Source: CAZABP01 sp964483245
GTDB taxonomy: Bacteria; Planctomycetota; UBA1135; UBA2386
Assembly: GCA_964483245.1 (NCBI GenBank)
Contig: CAZABP010000072.1
Location: forward strand, 1 to 19,164
Direction: 5' to 3'
Length of the DNA stretch: 19,164 nt
Made by a program: the position numbers and the translations under genes. Position 1 is the first letter of the stretch. Each line of letters begins with the position of its first letter. This document shows positions 1 to 9,416 of this stretch, one piece after another. Under the pieces are notes generated by a model, which was not told the origin of the DNA, did no database searches, and was given only the letters and a program-made list of their open reading frames with translations.

Positions 1-2982
<2,982 letters not shown>

Positions 2983-2988
2983 GCAACG

Positions 2989-3036
2989 CGCGGGGCCCGG
3001 CAGCGGGCCCCGCGGAACCGCGCGCCGGTTGCTTTT
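2989..3036 (+). terminator. Terminator-like double hairpin after rpoC
   Basis: Six bases after the rpoC stop codon there is a perfect inverted repeat: 2989-2999 pairs with 3004-3014 (11 bp, almost all G-C, GCAG loop). A smaller 5-bp hairpin follows at 3016-3020/3026-3030, then GCTTTT at 3031-3036. This fits an intrinsic terminator or attenuator at the end of the rpoBC transcript. The U-tract is short and lies after the second hairpin, so complete termination is not assured. Confidence 0.55.
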
Positions 3037-3056
3037 CGGATTCCGTTCTCTAGACT
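3029..3056 (+). promoter_or_regulatory. Probable sigma70-type promoter of the str operon
   Basis: TTGCTT at 3029-3034 and TAGACT at 3051-3056 are separated by 16 bp, giving four of six matches to each sigma70 consensus box. They sit in one of the few AT-richer stretches of the region. Predicted transcription would start near 3063, about 50 bases before rpsL. The -35 box overlaps the right arm of the small hairpin at 3016-3030. Prediction by eye only. Confidence 0.45.
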
Positions 3057-3070
3057 CCCGCCCCTCATTT

Positions 3071-3087
3071 TGCGGCCGCCGGCCGCA
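3071..3087 (+). promoter_or_regulatory. Hairpin in the rpsL 5' leader
   Basis: TGCGGCC at 3071-3077 is the exact reverse complement of GGCCGCA at 3081-3087, with a three-base loop. It lies between the predicted promoter and rpsL, so it would form in the leader RNA. Str operons are often autoregulated by S7, but the E. coli S7 site is between rpsL and rpsG, so a regulatory role here is conjecture. Confidence 0.4.
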
Positions 3088-3114
3088 CGACCGATCCCGA
3101 CCGACCTCCGCCCG

Positions 3115-3489
<375 letters not shown>

Positions 3490-3556
3490 TCCCCTGCGTG
3501 AGCCCTCAGAGGTGAGCCGGGGCTGGAACTGAACCGCGCCACCCGAACCGACGACG

Positions 3557-4027
3557 ATGCCCAGATCCTACAAGTCCACCGAGGTCTACCTGCAGCCGGA
3601 TCCGCGCTACGGGTCCCGCCTCGCGACGAAGATCGTCAACAAGATCATGTGGGAGGGGAAGCGCTCGGTCGCCGAGCGGATCTTCTACGACGCGATGGAG
3701 ATGGTCGCGCAGAAGGTCCAGACCGATCCGGTCGAGGTGTTCACCAAGGCGATCGACAACATCAAGCCGCAGGTCGAGGTCCGCAGCCGCCGGGTCGGTG
3801 GCGCGACCTACCAGGTGCCGAAGGAAGTCAACCGCCGCCGCCAGCAGAGCCTCGCGATCCGCTGGCTGATCGACGCTGCCCGCGCCAAGCGGGGCAAGCC
3901 GATGTCACGCCGTCTCGCCGATGAGATCTTCGACGCGTTCAACAACCAGGGCACCGCGGTGACCAAGAAGGAGAACGTGCACAAGATGGCTGAGGCGAAC
4001 AGCGCGTACAGTCACTTTGCCTGGTAG
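3557..4027 (+). CDS. rpsG: 30S ribosomal protein S7
   Basis: S7 is a primary binder of the 3' major domain of 16S rRNA and nucleates assembly of the 30S head; it contacts the E-site tRNA. The 156-residue length is typical. Recognisable stretches are LATKIVNKIMWEGKRSVAE near residues 22-40, IDNIKPQVEVRSRRVGGATY near 66-85, and the C-terminal HKMAEANSAYSHF. The ATG at 3557 gives the standard MPR start. There is no purine-rich ribosome binding site; the upstream bases are ACCGACGACG. It forms the str block with rpsL and is followed by a 210-base gap before the EF-G-like gene. Confidence 0.99.
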   Translation: MPRSYKSTEVYLQPDPRYGSRLATKIVNKIMWEGKRSVAERIFYDAMEMVAQKVQTDPVEVFTKAIDNIKPQVEVRSRRVGGATYQVPKEVNRRRQQSLAIRWLIDAARAKRGKPMSRRLADEIFDAFNNQGTAVTKKENVHKMAEANSAYSHFAW

Positions 4028-4237
4028 GGCCTGGCACGTCGCCGCCCCGGCGCCGGCAACCCGCTCACCACGACCTGCGCCCGCGGGGATTCTGGCACAG
4101 GCTTCGAGCACAGCTCGCTGAGCCCCCCTCGTCGCGCGGTCTGCGATGCCTCGCCGCCCGGCCACGACCCGCCGCTCCGGCCATCCGCACGCGCCGCACA
4201 CTTGGGCCCGACCGCCGGCGGCGTTACTTAGCACTCC
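4028..4237 (+). other. Intergenic region rpsG to EF-G-like gene
   Basis: No reading frame resembling a known protein is visible in these 210 bases. An imperfect hairpin lies at 4100-4124 (4-bp outer stem, internal loop, CGAGC/GCTCG inner stem with ACA loop), followed by a C-run but no T-run. It could end or pause the rpsL-rpsG transcript. A weak promoter-like pair is at 4202-4230. Confidence 0.4.
4202..4230 (+). promoter_or_regulatory. Weak candidate promoter of the EF-G-like gene
   Basis: TTGGGC at 4202-4207 and the AT-rich island GTTACTTAG around 4223-4231 (best -10 frame TACTTA at 4225-4230, 17-bp spacer) lie just before the ATG at 4238. With this spacing transcription would begin at or within a base or two of the ATG, implying a leaderless mRNA, and no Shine-Dalgarno sequence is present. 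The -10 match is poor, so confidence is low. Confidence 0.25.
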
Positions 4238-6289
4238 ATGGCCAGCGGCGAGCAGCCTCACAGCGCCACGCGCGTGCGCAACATCGGCATCGTCGCGCAC
4301 ATCAACGCCGGCAAGACGACGCTGACCGAGCGGATCCTGTTCGACACCGGGGCGCAGCAGAAGCTCGGCGACGTCGACCTCGGCACGGCGACGACCGACT
4401 ACCTGGCCGAGGAGCGGCGCCGCGGCATCTCGATCAACGCCGCCGTCGCGACCGTGCAGTGGCGCGGCTACCGCGTCAACCTGATCGACACGCCCGGGCA
4501 CGTCGACTTCGCCGCCGAGGTGGAGCGCTGCCTGCGCGTGCTGGATGGGTTGGTCGTGCTGCTCGACGGGATCAAGGGCGTCGAATCGCAGACGCTGATG
4601 ATCTGGCGGCGCGCGCGGCAGCACGGGCTGCCCGCGCTGCTGTTCGTCAACAAGCTCGATCGGGCGACGGCCGACTTCACGGCGGCGATCGACTCGGCGC
4701 GGCGGCTGCTCGACGTGCGGCCGGTGCCGATCGTGCTGCCGGTCCGCGACGAAGACGGCAGCGTGACGCTGATCGATCTGCTGGCATCACCGGGTACTCC
4801 GACGGCGCCACCGCCGGTGGCCTCGCTCGCCGCCGCGGCGCGTGCCGCGCTCGTCGAGAGCTGCGCCGAAGTCGACGAGCAGGTGCTGGCGGCGTTCGTC
4901 GAGGGGCGCGACGCCGACCAACGCGCGCTGCACCGCGCGCTGCGTCGCGGTACGTTGTCCGGCCGTCTGCTGCCGGTCCTCGGCGGCGCGGCGTTGCGCA
5001 ACTGCGGGGTCGATCTGCTGCTGGATGCGATCTGCCGGTATCTGCCGTCCCCGCTCGATCCGGTCGCCGACCGCGCCGGCGACGAACTGCCGCGGCGCCC
5101 GCGGCCGGACAGCGAGCCGTGCTGCGCGCTGGTGTTCAAGGTGCAACACGACGGCGCGGACCGGTTCCAGTTCGTGCGCGTCTGGACCGGCCGCTTCGCG
5201 GTCGGCGACTCGCTGTCGACGCACGATGGCCGTCCGGTGCTGATCCGCGCGATCTGGAGCGTGCTCGCGCTCGACCGCAGTCCGCGCGCGGTCGCCGAAG
5301 CGGGAGACGTCGTCGTCGTCGATACGGATGTGGCGCTGGTCTCCGGCGATCTGCTCGGTCCGCCGGGCGGCTGTGCGCCGCTCGCCCCGATGGACTTCCC
5401 GGAGCCGAACCTGTCGATGGCGATCGAGCCGACCAGCGCCGCCGACCGCGACCAGCTGGTCGACGCAGTCCGCCGGCTCAGCTCCGAAGACCCGACCCTC
5501 GCGATGGAGGAGGACCCGGAAACCGGCGTGGCTGTGGTCGCCGGGTTGGGGGAGCTGCACCTCGAGGTGTTCGCCGAGCGGCTGGGTGCGGCCACCGGAC
5601 TGCGCTTCCGCTGCGGCCGGCCCCGGATCCGCAGCCGCAGCGCGATCGGCAGCGAGGCTGCGGCCGAAGCCGAGTGCCGGACCATGCTGGGTCCGACCCC
5701 GGCCGGCATGTCGGCCTCGGTCCAGGTCACGCCCGGCGATCCGGACCGCCACGCGCGCGTCGTCGTGGCGGAGGGGTTGTTCGGACCGGCCGCCGGCGCC
5801 GCGCACGCTGCCCTGCGCCAGTTGGCCGAGGCCGGGGTCTCGCACCCGCATCCGTTGTTCGGCGCCGAGATCCGGCTCGCCGCGCTCGGCGGGGATGCAC
5901 CACAGCCGCAAGCCGCTGCGCTCGCCGCCGAAGCGGCGCAGATCGCGCTGCGCAAAGCGGTTGCGGCCGCTGACCCGTTCGAGCTCGAGCCCTGGACCCG
6001 GGTCGAGATCCTGGCACCGCGCGAAGTCCTCTCCGGGATCCTCGCCGACCTGCAATCCCGGGGTGGCGACATCGAGCTGGTCGAGCCGACCGACCTGGGC
6101 ACCCAGGTACGCGGCGTCATGCCGCTGGCCGCCGCGATCGGGTATCCGACCCAGCTGCGTTCGCTGTCACGCGGGCTCGCCGACCTGTTGATGCTGCCCG
6201 CCGGCTATCGCCCGCGCGCCGGTACCAGGGGCGTTGCGAGTCAAGAAAAAGCCGCCGGCGACCTTGACCGTGGTGGGGGGGCTCGCTAG
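4238..6289 (+). CDS. Divergent elongation factor G paralogue (fusA position, possibly ribosome-recycling type)
   Basis: A 683-residue translational GTPase with the EF-G domain order. The G domain (about 1-275) has AHINAGKT at 21-27, where EF-G normally has AHIDAGKT; RRGISI at 62-67 instead of RGITI; DTPGHVDF at 84-91 intact; and NKLD at 138-141. Domain II includes ALVFKVQ and FVRVWTG (297-318). Domain III has MAIEP and GLGELHLEVF (394-445). Domain IV is eroded: the GGRGQYGHV and SYHDVDS motifs of canonical EF-G are absent. Domain V ends with IGYPTQLRSLSRG (634-646) and lacks the usual GRGTYSMEF ending. This pattern resembles the second EF-G type (spdEFG2) of spirochaetes, planctomycetes and some deltaproteobacteria, whose Borrelia member works only in ribosome recycling. 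A canonical translocase should therefore be encoded elsewhere. No tuf follows. Family membership is certain; function is inferred. Confidence 0.9.
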   Translation: MASGEQPHSATRVRNIGIVAHINAGKTTLTERILFDTGAQQKLGDVDLGTATTDYLAEERRRGISINAAVATVQWRGYRVNLIDTPGHVDFAAEVERCLRVLDGLVVLLDGIKGVESQTLMIWRRARQHGLPALLFVNKLDRATADFTAAIDSARRLLDVRPVPIVLPVRDEDGSVTLIDLLASPGTPTAPPPVASLAAAARAALVESCAEVDEQVLAAFVEGRDADQRALHRALRRGTLSGRLLPVLGGAALRNCGVDLLLDAICRYLPSPLDPVADRAGDELPRRPRPDSEPCCALVFKVQHDGADRFQFVRVWTGRFAVGDSLSTHDGRPVLIRAIWSVLALDRSPRAVAEAGDVVVVDTDVALVSGDLLGPPGGCAPLAPMDFPEPNLSMAIEPTSAADRDQLVDAVRRLSSEDPTLAMEEDPETGVAVVAGLGELHLEVFAERLGAATGLRFRCGRPRIRSRSAIGSEAAAEAECRTMLGPTPAGMSASVQVTPGDPDRHARVVVAEGLFGPAAGAAHAALRQLAEAGVSHPHPLFGAEIRLAALGGDAPQPQAAALAAEAAQIALRKAVAAADPFELEPWTRVEILAPREVLSGILADLQSRGGDIELVEPTDLGTQVRGVMPLAAAIGYPTQLRSLSRGLADLLMLPAGYRPRAGTRGVASQEKAAGDLDRGGGAR

Positions 6290-6292
6290 CAT
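6264..6292 (+). promoter_or_regulatory. Probable sigma70-type promoter of the S10 operon
   Basis: TTGACC at 6264-6269 (five of six consensus matches) and TAGCAT at 6287-6292 (four of six) are 17 bp apart, the ideal spacing. The -35 box and spacer lie inside the last codons of the EF-G-like gene, and the -10 box straddles its stop codon. Predicted start is near 6299, leaving a leader of about 145 bases before rpsJ. It is the best promoter match I found in the window. Confidence 0.55.
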
Positions 6293-6328
6293 CCTCCTTC
6301 CCTCTGTCGCCCGGAGCCGTCGATTTGG

Positions 6329-6357
6329 CGTAACCTCCGGTAGAACAAAGGGTTACG
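6329..6357 (+). promoter_or_regulatory. Inverted repeat in the S10 operon leader
   Basis: CGTAACC at 6329-6335 is the perfect reverse complement of GGTTACG at 6351-6357, with 15 bases between the arms. It lies about 30 bases after the predicted transcription start and 88 bases before rpsJ. It may be a leader RNA hairpin (E. coli S10 leaders are controlled by L4) or an operator dyad. The remaining leader, 6358-6444, shows no clear structure, no reading frame of interest and no Shine-Dalgarno sequence. Confidence 0.4.
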
Positions 6358-6444
6358 ACGAGCGCAGTGGAACGCGCGTCGAATCGGCTAGCGCATCACC
6401 GATCCATACGACCCGACCCCGCCGGCAAGTCCCCTACCCCGACC

Positions 6445-6750
6445 ATGCAGGAACGCATCCAGATCCGAATGGAAGCCTACGACCACGAGGCTTTGGATCA
6501 GGCGGCGCTCGACATCGTCGAGACGTCCAAACGGACCGGGGCGAGGGTCGCAGGACCGGTGCCGCTGCCGACTCGCATCGAGCGTTACACCGTGCTGCGT
6601 TCTCCGCACGTGGACAAGAAGAGCCGGGAGCAGTTCGAGATCCGCACGCACAAGCGGCTGATCTACATCTCCGAACCGACCTCCAAGACCGTCGACGCGC
6701 TGAGCAAGCTGAACATGCCTGCCGGCGTCGACATCCGGATCAAGGCCTAG
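6445..6750 (+). CDS. rpsJ: 30S ribosomal protein S10 (NusE)
   Basis: S10 belongs to the 30S head and, as NusE, joins NusB in antitermination complexes. The 101-residue product matches the family: IQIRMEAYDHEALD near residues 5-18, GPVPLPTRIERYTVLRSPHV (41-60), and the loop sequence KSREQFEIRTHKRLI (63-77). The ATG at 6445 gives MQERIQIR, the normal start position; the 26 residues encoded upstream from 6367 are not S10-like and fall within the leader. No Shine-Dalgarno sequence is seen (ACCCCGACC precedes the start). It opens the S10 block but is followed by rplD, without rplC. Confidence 0.98.
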   Translation: MQERIQIRMEAYDHEALDQAALDIVETSKRTGARVAGPVPLPTRIERYTVLRSPHVDKKSREQFEIRTHKRLIYISEPTSKTVDALSKLNMPAGVDIRIKA

Positions 6751-6931
6751 CGCGGAGCCACGCATCGGGCCGCGTGCCCGATCGTTCGCAATCGACGTTC
6801 TCTCGCCGCCGGTTCCGCGCACGCGGGCCCGGCGGTGTCGTCTCGGCTGGGTGCCGGATCGCGTTCGCCTGCGAGCGTGCGATGGGCCTGCCGGCGCGAA
6901 TCCCGTTTCCATCCGATCCGACATCCAACTC
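6751..6931 (+). other. Intergenic gap where rplC would normally lie, with a hairpin
   Basis: The 181 bases between rpsJ and rplD hold no L3-like sequence in any frame; L3 would need about 630 bases. A perfect 7-bp hairpin occurs 13 bases after the rpsJ stop: ATCGGGC at 6764-6770 pairs with GCCCGAT at 6776-6782 around CGCGT. No T-run follows. It could be an attenuator or RNA-processing site. The rest is GC-rich sequence without obvious signals. Confidence 0.5.
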
Positions 6932-7597
6932 ATGGTCCAGGTCAACGTGTTCCGCGGTGGCGCAGTGCAGGCGCAGGAGGTCGACGACTCCGCGTTCGCG
7001 CACCCGCGCCTGGGCACGCGCGTGCTCGGCCGTCTGATCAAGGACGCGGTCGTCATGTACGAGGCGAACCGGCGCGCCGGTACGCACAAGTCGAAGACCC
7101 GCAGCGAGGTGCGCGGCCCGAACCACAAGCTGTGGAAGCAGAAGCACACCGGCCGCGCGCGGATGGGGACCGACAAGTCGCCGCTGTGGCGCGGTGGTGG
7201 CACGATCTTCGGCCCGGTGCCGCGTGACTACCGGCAGCACATGCCGGTCCAGGCCAAGCGCGGCGCCCTGCGCAGCGCGCTGGCGACGAAGTTCCGCGAT
7301 GCCGAGGTCAGCGTCGCCGAGGGCTGGCCCAGCGACCGCCCGAACACGCGCGCCGCCATCGCGGTCCTGCGCGCGCTCGGGATCGAGCCGGGTGCCGGCC
7401 GCGGCGTCACCGTCGTCACGCACGAGCACGATCCGGTCCTGTACCGCTCGCTGCGCAACGTCCCGCACGTCGACGTGCGGCTGGTCGGCGATCTGAACGC
7501 CCACCAGGTCCTGCTGCGCCGGCACCTAGTGCTGACGCCAGCCGCGCTCGACGCGCTGCAGAACCGCTTCGCCGCGATGACGGCGGGAGCGAGCTGA
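6932..7597 (+). CDS. rplD: 50S ribosomal protein L4
   Basis: L4 binds 23S rRNA and lines the upper peptide exit tunnel; in E. coli it also represses the S10 operon. The 221-residue product is slightly longer than usual. It shows the N-terminal FRGGAVQ, the long tunnel loop with RAGTHKSKTRSEVRG (49-63) and KQKHTGRARMGT (69-80), and GGTIFGPVPRDY. The C-terminal Rossmann-like half continues to NRFAAM. The ATG at 6932 gives MVQVNVFRGG, which aligns with the family N-terminus; the open frame back to 6851 is not L4-like. There is no Shine-Dalgarno sequence. rplW follows after 10 bases. Confidence 0.97.
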   Translation: MVQVNVFRGGAVQAQEVDDSAFAHPRLGTRVLGRLIKDAVVMYEANRRAGTHKSKTRSEVRGPNHKLWKQKHTGRARMGTDKSPLWRGGGTIFGPVPRDYRQHMPVQAKRGALRSALATKFRDAEVSVAEGWPSDRPNTRAAIAVLRALGIEPGAGRGVTVVTHEHDPVLYRSLRNVPHVDVRLVGDLNAHQVLLRRHLVLTPAALDALQNRFAAMTAGAS

Positions 7598-7607
7598 GGA
7601 GCCCCCG

Positions 7608-7898
7608 ATGGTCGCCGCCAGCCAATACCACCGCGTCATCGTCAAGCCGGTCGTCACCGAGAAGTCGACGGTCCTGCAGGACATCCGCAACCAGTTCACG
7701 TTCCGCGTCCACCCCAAGGCGAACAAGTCGGAGATCCGCAAGGCGGTCGAAGCGCTGTTCCAGGTGCACGTCGAGCAGGTGAACATCATCAAGGTCCCGG
7801 GCAAGATCCGCCGCATCGTCGGCCAGCAGGCGCGCACGCGTCCGTGGAAGAAGGCCCTGGTCAAGCTGCGCGCCGGCGAGCGCATCGAATTCGCCTGA
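7608..7898 (+). CDS. rplW: 50S ribosomal protein L23
   Basis: L23 sits at the peptide tunnel exit and is the docking site for trigger factor and SRP. The 96-residue product has VIVKPVVTEKST near the N-terminus, the FRVHPKANKSEIRKAVE segment (32-48) and VEQVNIIKVPGK (55-66). The C-terminal RTRPWKKALVKLRAGERIEF is the typical ending. The ATG at 7608 is preceded by a good GAGGAG ribosome binding site that overlaps the rplD stop region. rplB begins 10 bases after its stop. Confidence 0.98.
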   Translation: MVAASQYHRVIVKPVVTEKSTVLQDIRNQFTFRVHPKANKSEIRKAVEALFQVHVEQVNIIKVPGKIRRIVGQQARTRPWKKALVKLRAGERIEFA

Positions 7899-7908
7899 GG
7901 TCGCTCCG

Positions 7909-8757
7909 ATGCCGATCAAGGTCTACAAGCCGACTTCGCCGGGCCGCCGCAACTCGTCGGTCCTCGACTTCTCCCACCTGACGCGCAAGCGCCCGGAGAA
8001 GGCGCTGGTCGAGAAGCTGCCGAGCCGCTCGGGCCGCAACGCGCACGGCCACATCACGAGCCGCTTCCGCGGCGCCGGCGTGCGCCGGCTGTACCGCAAC
8101 GTCGACTTCCGCCGCGACAAGGACGGCGTGCCGGCGACGGTGGCTGCGATCGAGTACGACCCGAACCGCACCTGCGACATCGCGCTGTTGCACTACGCCG
8201 ACGGCGAGAAGCGCTACATCCTGGCGCCGCGTGGCCTCGCGGTCGGCGCTACCGTGCTGTCCGGCGAGCGGGTCGATCCGAACGTCGGCAACGCGATGCC
8301 GCTGTCGTCGATCCCGCTCGGGCTCGAGGTGCACAACGTCGAGCTGCGGCCAGGCACCGGGGGGCGGCTGGTCCGCTCGGCCGGGATGGCCTGTCAGCTG
8401 CTGGCGCGTGACGGCGACTACGCGATCCTGGTCCTGCCGTCCGGCGAGCAGCGCAAGGTCCACGTGCGCTGCCGCGCGACGATCGGGCAGGTCGGCAACC
8501 TCGACTGGCAGAACATCCGGTGGGGGAAGGCCGGCCGGCGCCGCTACATGGGCTGGCGCCCGCACAACCGCGGCACGGCGATGAACCCGGTCTCCCACCC
8601 GATGGGTGGTGGCGAAGGGCGCACCGGCGGTGGCCGGCATCCGTGCTCGCCCAAGGGCAAGCTCAGCAAGGGCGGCAAGACGCGCCGCCGCAAGGCGCTG
8701 TCGAACAAGTTCATCCTGCGCCGGCGCAAGCCGGGCAAGCACAAGACCGAGGCGTGA
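7909..8757 (+). CDS. rplB: 50S ribosomal protein L2
   Basis: L2 binds 23S rRNA near the peptidyl transferase centre and is needed for subunit association. The 282-residue product starts MPIKVYKPTSPGRR and carries SGRNAHGHITSRFRGAG (41-57), IEYDPNRT, and ILAPRGL. The C-terminal segment RGTAMNPVSHPMGGGEGR (221-238) keeps His230, equivalent to E. coli His229 implicated in peptidyl transfer, but Asp228 is Ser229 and the next histidine is Met232. The end SNKFILRRRK is typical. GAGGT precedes the ATG at 7909. Only three bases separate its stop from rpsS. Confidence 0.99.
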   Translation: MPIKVYKPTSPGRRNSSVLDFSHLTRKRPEKALVEKLPSRSGRNAHGHITSRFRGAGVRRLYRNVDFRRDKDGVPATVAAIEYDPNRTCDIALLHYADGEKRYILAPRGLAVGATVLSGERVDPNVGNAMPLSSIPLGLEVHNVELRPGTGGRLVRSAGMACQLLARDGDYAILVLPSGEQRKVHVRCRATIGQVGNLDWQNIRWGKAGRRRYMGWRPHNRGTAMNPVSHPMGGGEGRTGGGRHPCSPKGKLSKGGKTRRRKALSNKFILRRRKPGKHKTEA

Positions 8758-8760
8758 TCG

Positions 8761-9027
8761 ATGAGTCGTAGCGTCAAGAAGGGCCCGTACATCGATCCGA
8801 AGCTGCTGGCGAAGGTCGACGCGCAGAACCGCGCCGGCACGCGCAATCCGATCCAGACCTGGGCCCGCTCCTGCACGATCGTGCCGGAGTTCGTCGGCCA
8901 CACGTTCATGGTCCACAACGGCCGGACCTTCCTGAAGTGCTACGTCACCGAGGACATGGTCGGGCACAAGCTCGGCGAGTTCTCGCCGACGCGCACGTTC
9001 CGCGGCCACGCGAAGAAGGAAGGGTAG
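8761..9027 (+). CDS. rpsS: 30S ribosomal protein S19
   Basis: S19 is in the 30S head, pairs with S13 and touches the A-site finger bridge. The 88-residue length is usual. It begins MSRSVKKGPYIDPKLLAKV and contains WARSCTIVPEFVGHTF (39-54), VHNGRTF, VTEDMVGHKLGEFSPTRTF (66-84) and the basic end RGHAKK. The start follows the rplB stop by three bases with no ribosome binding site, so translational coupling to rplB is likely. rplV follows after 13 bases. Confidence 0.99.
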   Translation: MSRSVKKGPYIDPKLLAKVDAQNRAGTRNPIQTWARSCTIVPEFVGHTFMVHNGRTFLKCYVTEDMVGHKLGEFSPTRTFRGHAKKEG

Positions 9028-9040
9028 ACGGAGGCTCCGC

Positions 9041-9400
9041 ATGACCCGCGAATTCCGAGCTGGACACCGCTACGCGCGCATCACGGCGCGCAAGGCCCGC
9101 CACGTCATCGACCTGATCCGCGGCCGGCCGGTCAACCAGGCGCTCGATCTGCTGCGCCACGACCGCCATCGCGCCGCGCGCTACATCGAGCGCGTGCTGG
9201 CCTCGGCAGTCGCCAATGCGCTGCAGGATCCCGACGTCAAGGCGAGCCGCCTGCTGGTCAGCGAGGCGATCGTGCACGGCGGGCCGATGCAGTTCGGCGG
9301 TTCCCGGTTCCGCCCCGGGCCGATGGGCCGCGCGATGCCGTTCTCGCGCTGGACCAGCCACATCCAAGTCAAGGTCGCCGATCCGGCGGCAGGCGATTAG
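9041..9400 (+). CDS. rplV: 50S ribosomal protein L22
   Basis: L22 spans 23S rRNA domains and its beta hairpin forms the narrow part of the exit tunnel near L4, where macrolide-resistance changes occur. The 119-residue product has ITARKARHVIDLIRGRPVN (16-34), YIERVLASAVANA (48-60) and the hairpin region with SRFRPGPMGRAMPFSRWTSHI (about 87-107). The hairpin has PMGRAMPFSRW where many bacteria have RARGRAYRIRKR. A strong GGAGG ribosome binding site precedes the ATG at 9041. rpsC begins 16 bases after the stop. Confidence 0.96.
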   Translation: MTREFRAGHRYARITARKARHVIDLIRGRPVNQALDLLRHDRHRAARYIERVLASAVANALQDPDVKASRLLVSEAIVHGGPMQFGGSRFRPGPMGRAMPFSRWTSHIQVKVADPAAGD

Positions 9401-9416
9401 TCCGCACCACGACGCT

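Noticed and set aside
4459..5973. 504-residue + strand frame inside the EF-G-like gene
   Set aside because: Arg/Ala/Gly-rich out-of-frame shadow; the conserved GTPase motifs are in the other frame.
4468..6120. 550-residue open frame on the minus strand opposite the EF-G-like gene
   Set aside because: Ser/Arg/Ala-rich shadow frame; the + strand gene is clearly a translational GTPase.
4238..6289. Tetracycline ribosomal protection protein (TetM type)
   Set aside because: The N-terminus resembles that family too, but domain V (IGYPTQLRSLSRG) is EF-G-like and the locus is the fusA position. A resistance role is not supported.
6325..6346. Second S10 promoter using TTGGCG and TAGAAC
   Set aside because: The boxes are only 10 bp apart, too close for sigma70 recognition.
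6751..6931. Degenerate rplC remnant
   Set aside because: No L3 motif is readable in any frame and the interval is far too short.
7861..9042. 393-residue minus-strand open frame opposite rplB-rpsS
   Set aside because: Complementary-frame artefact of high GC content; no start signal or domain.
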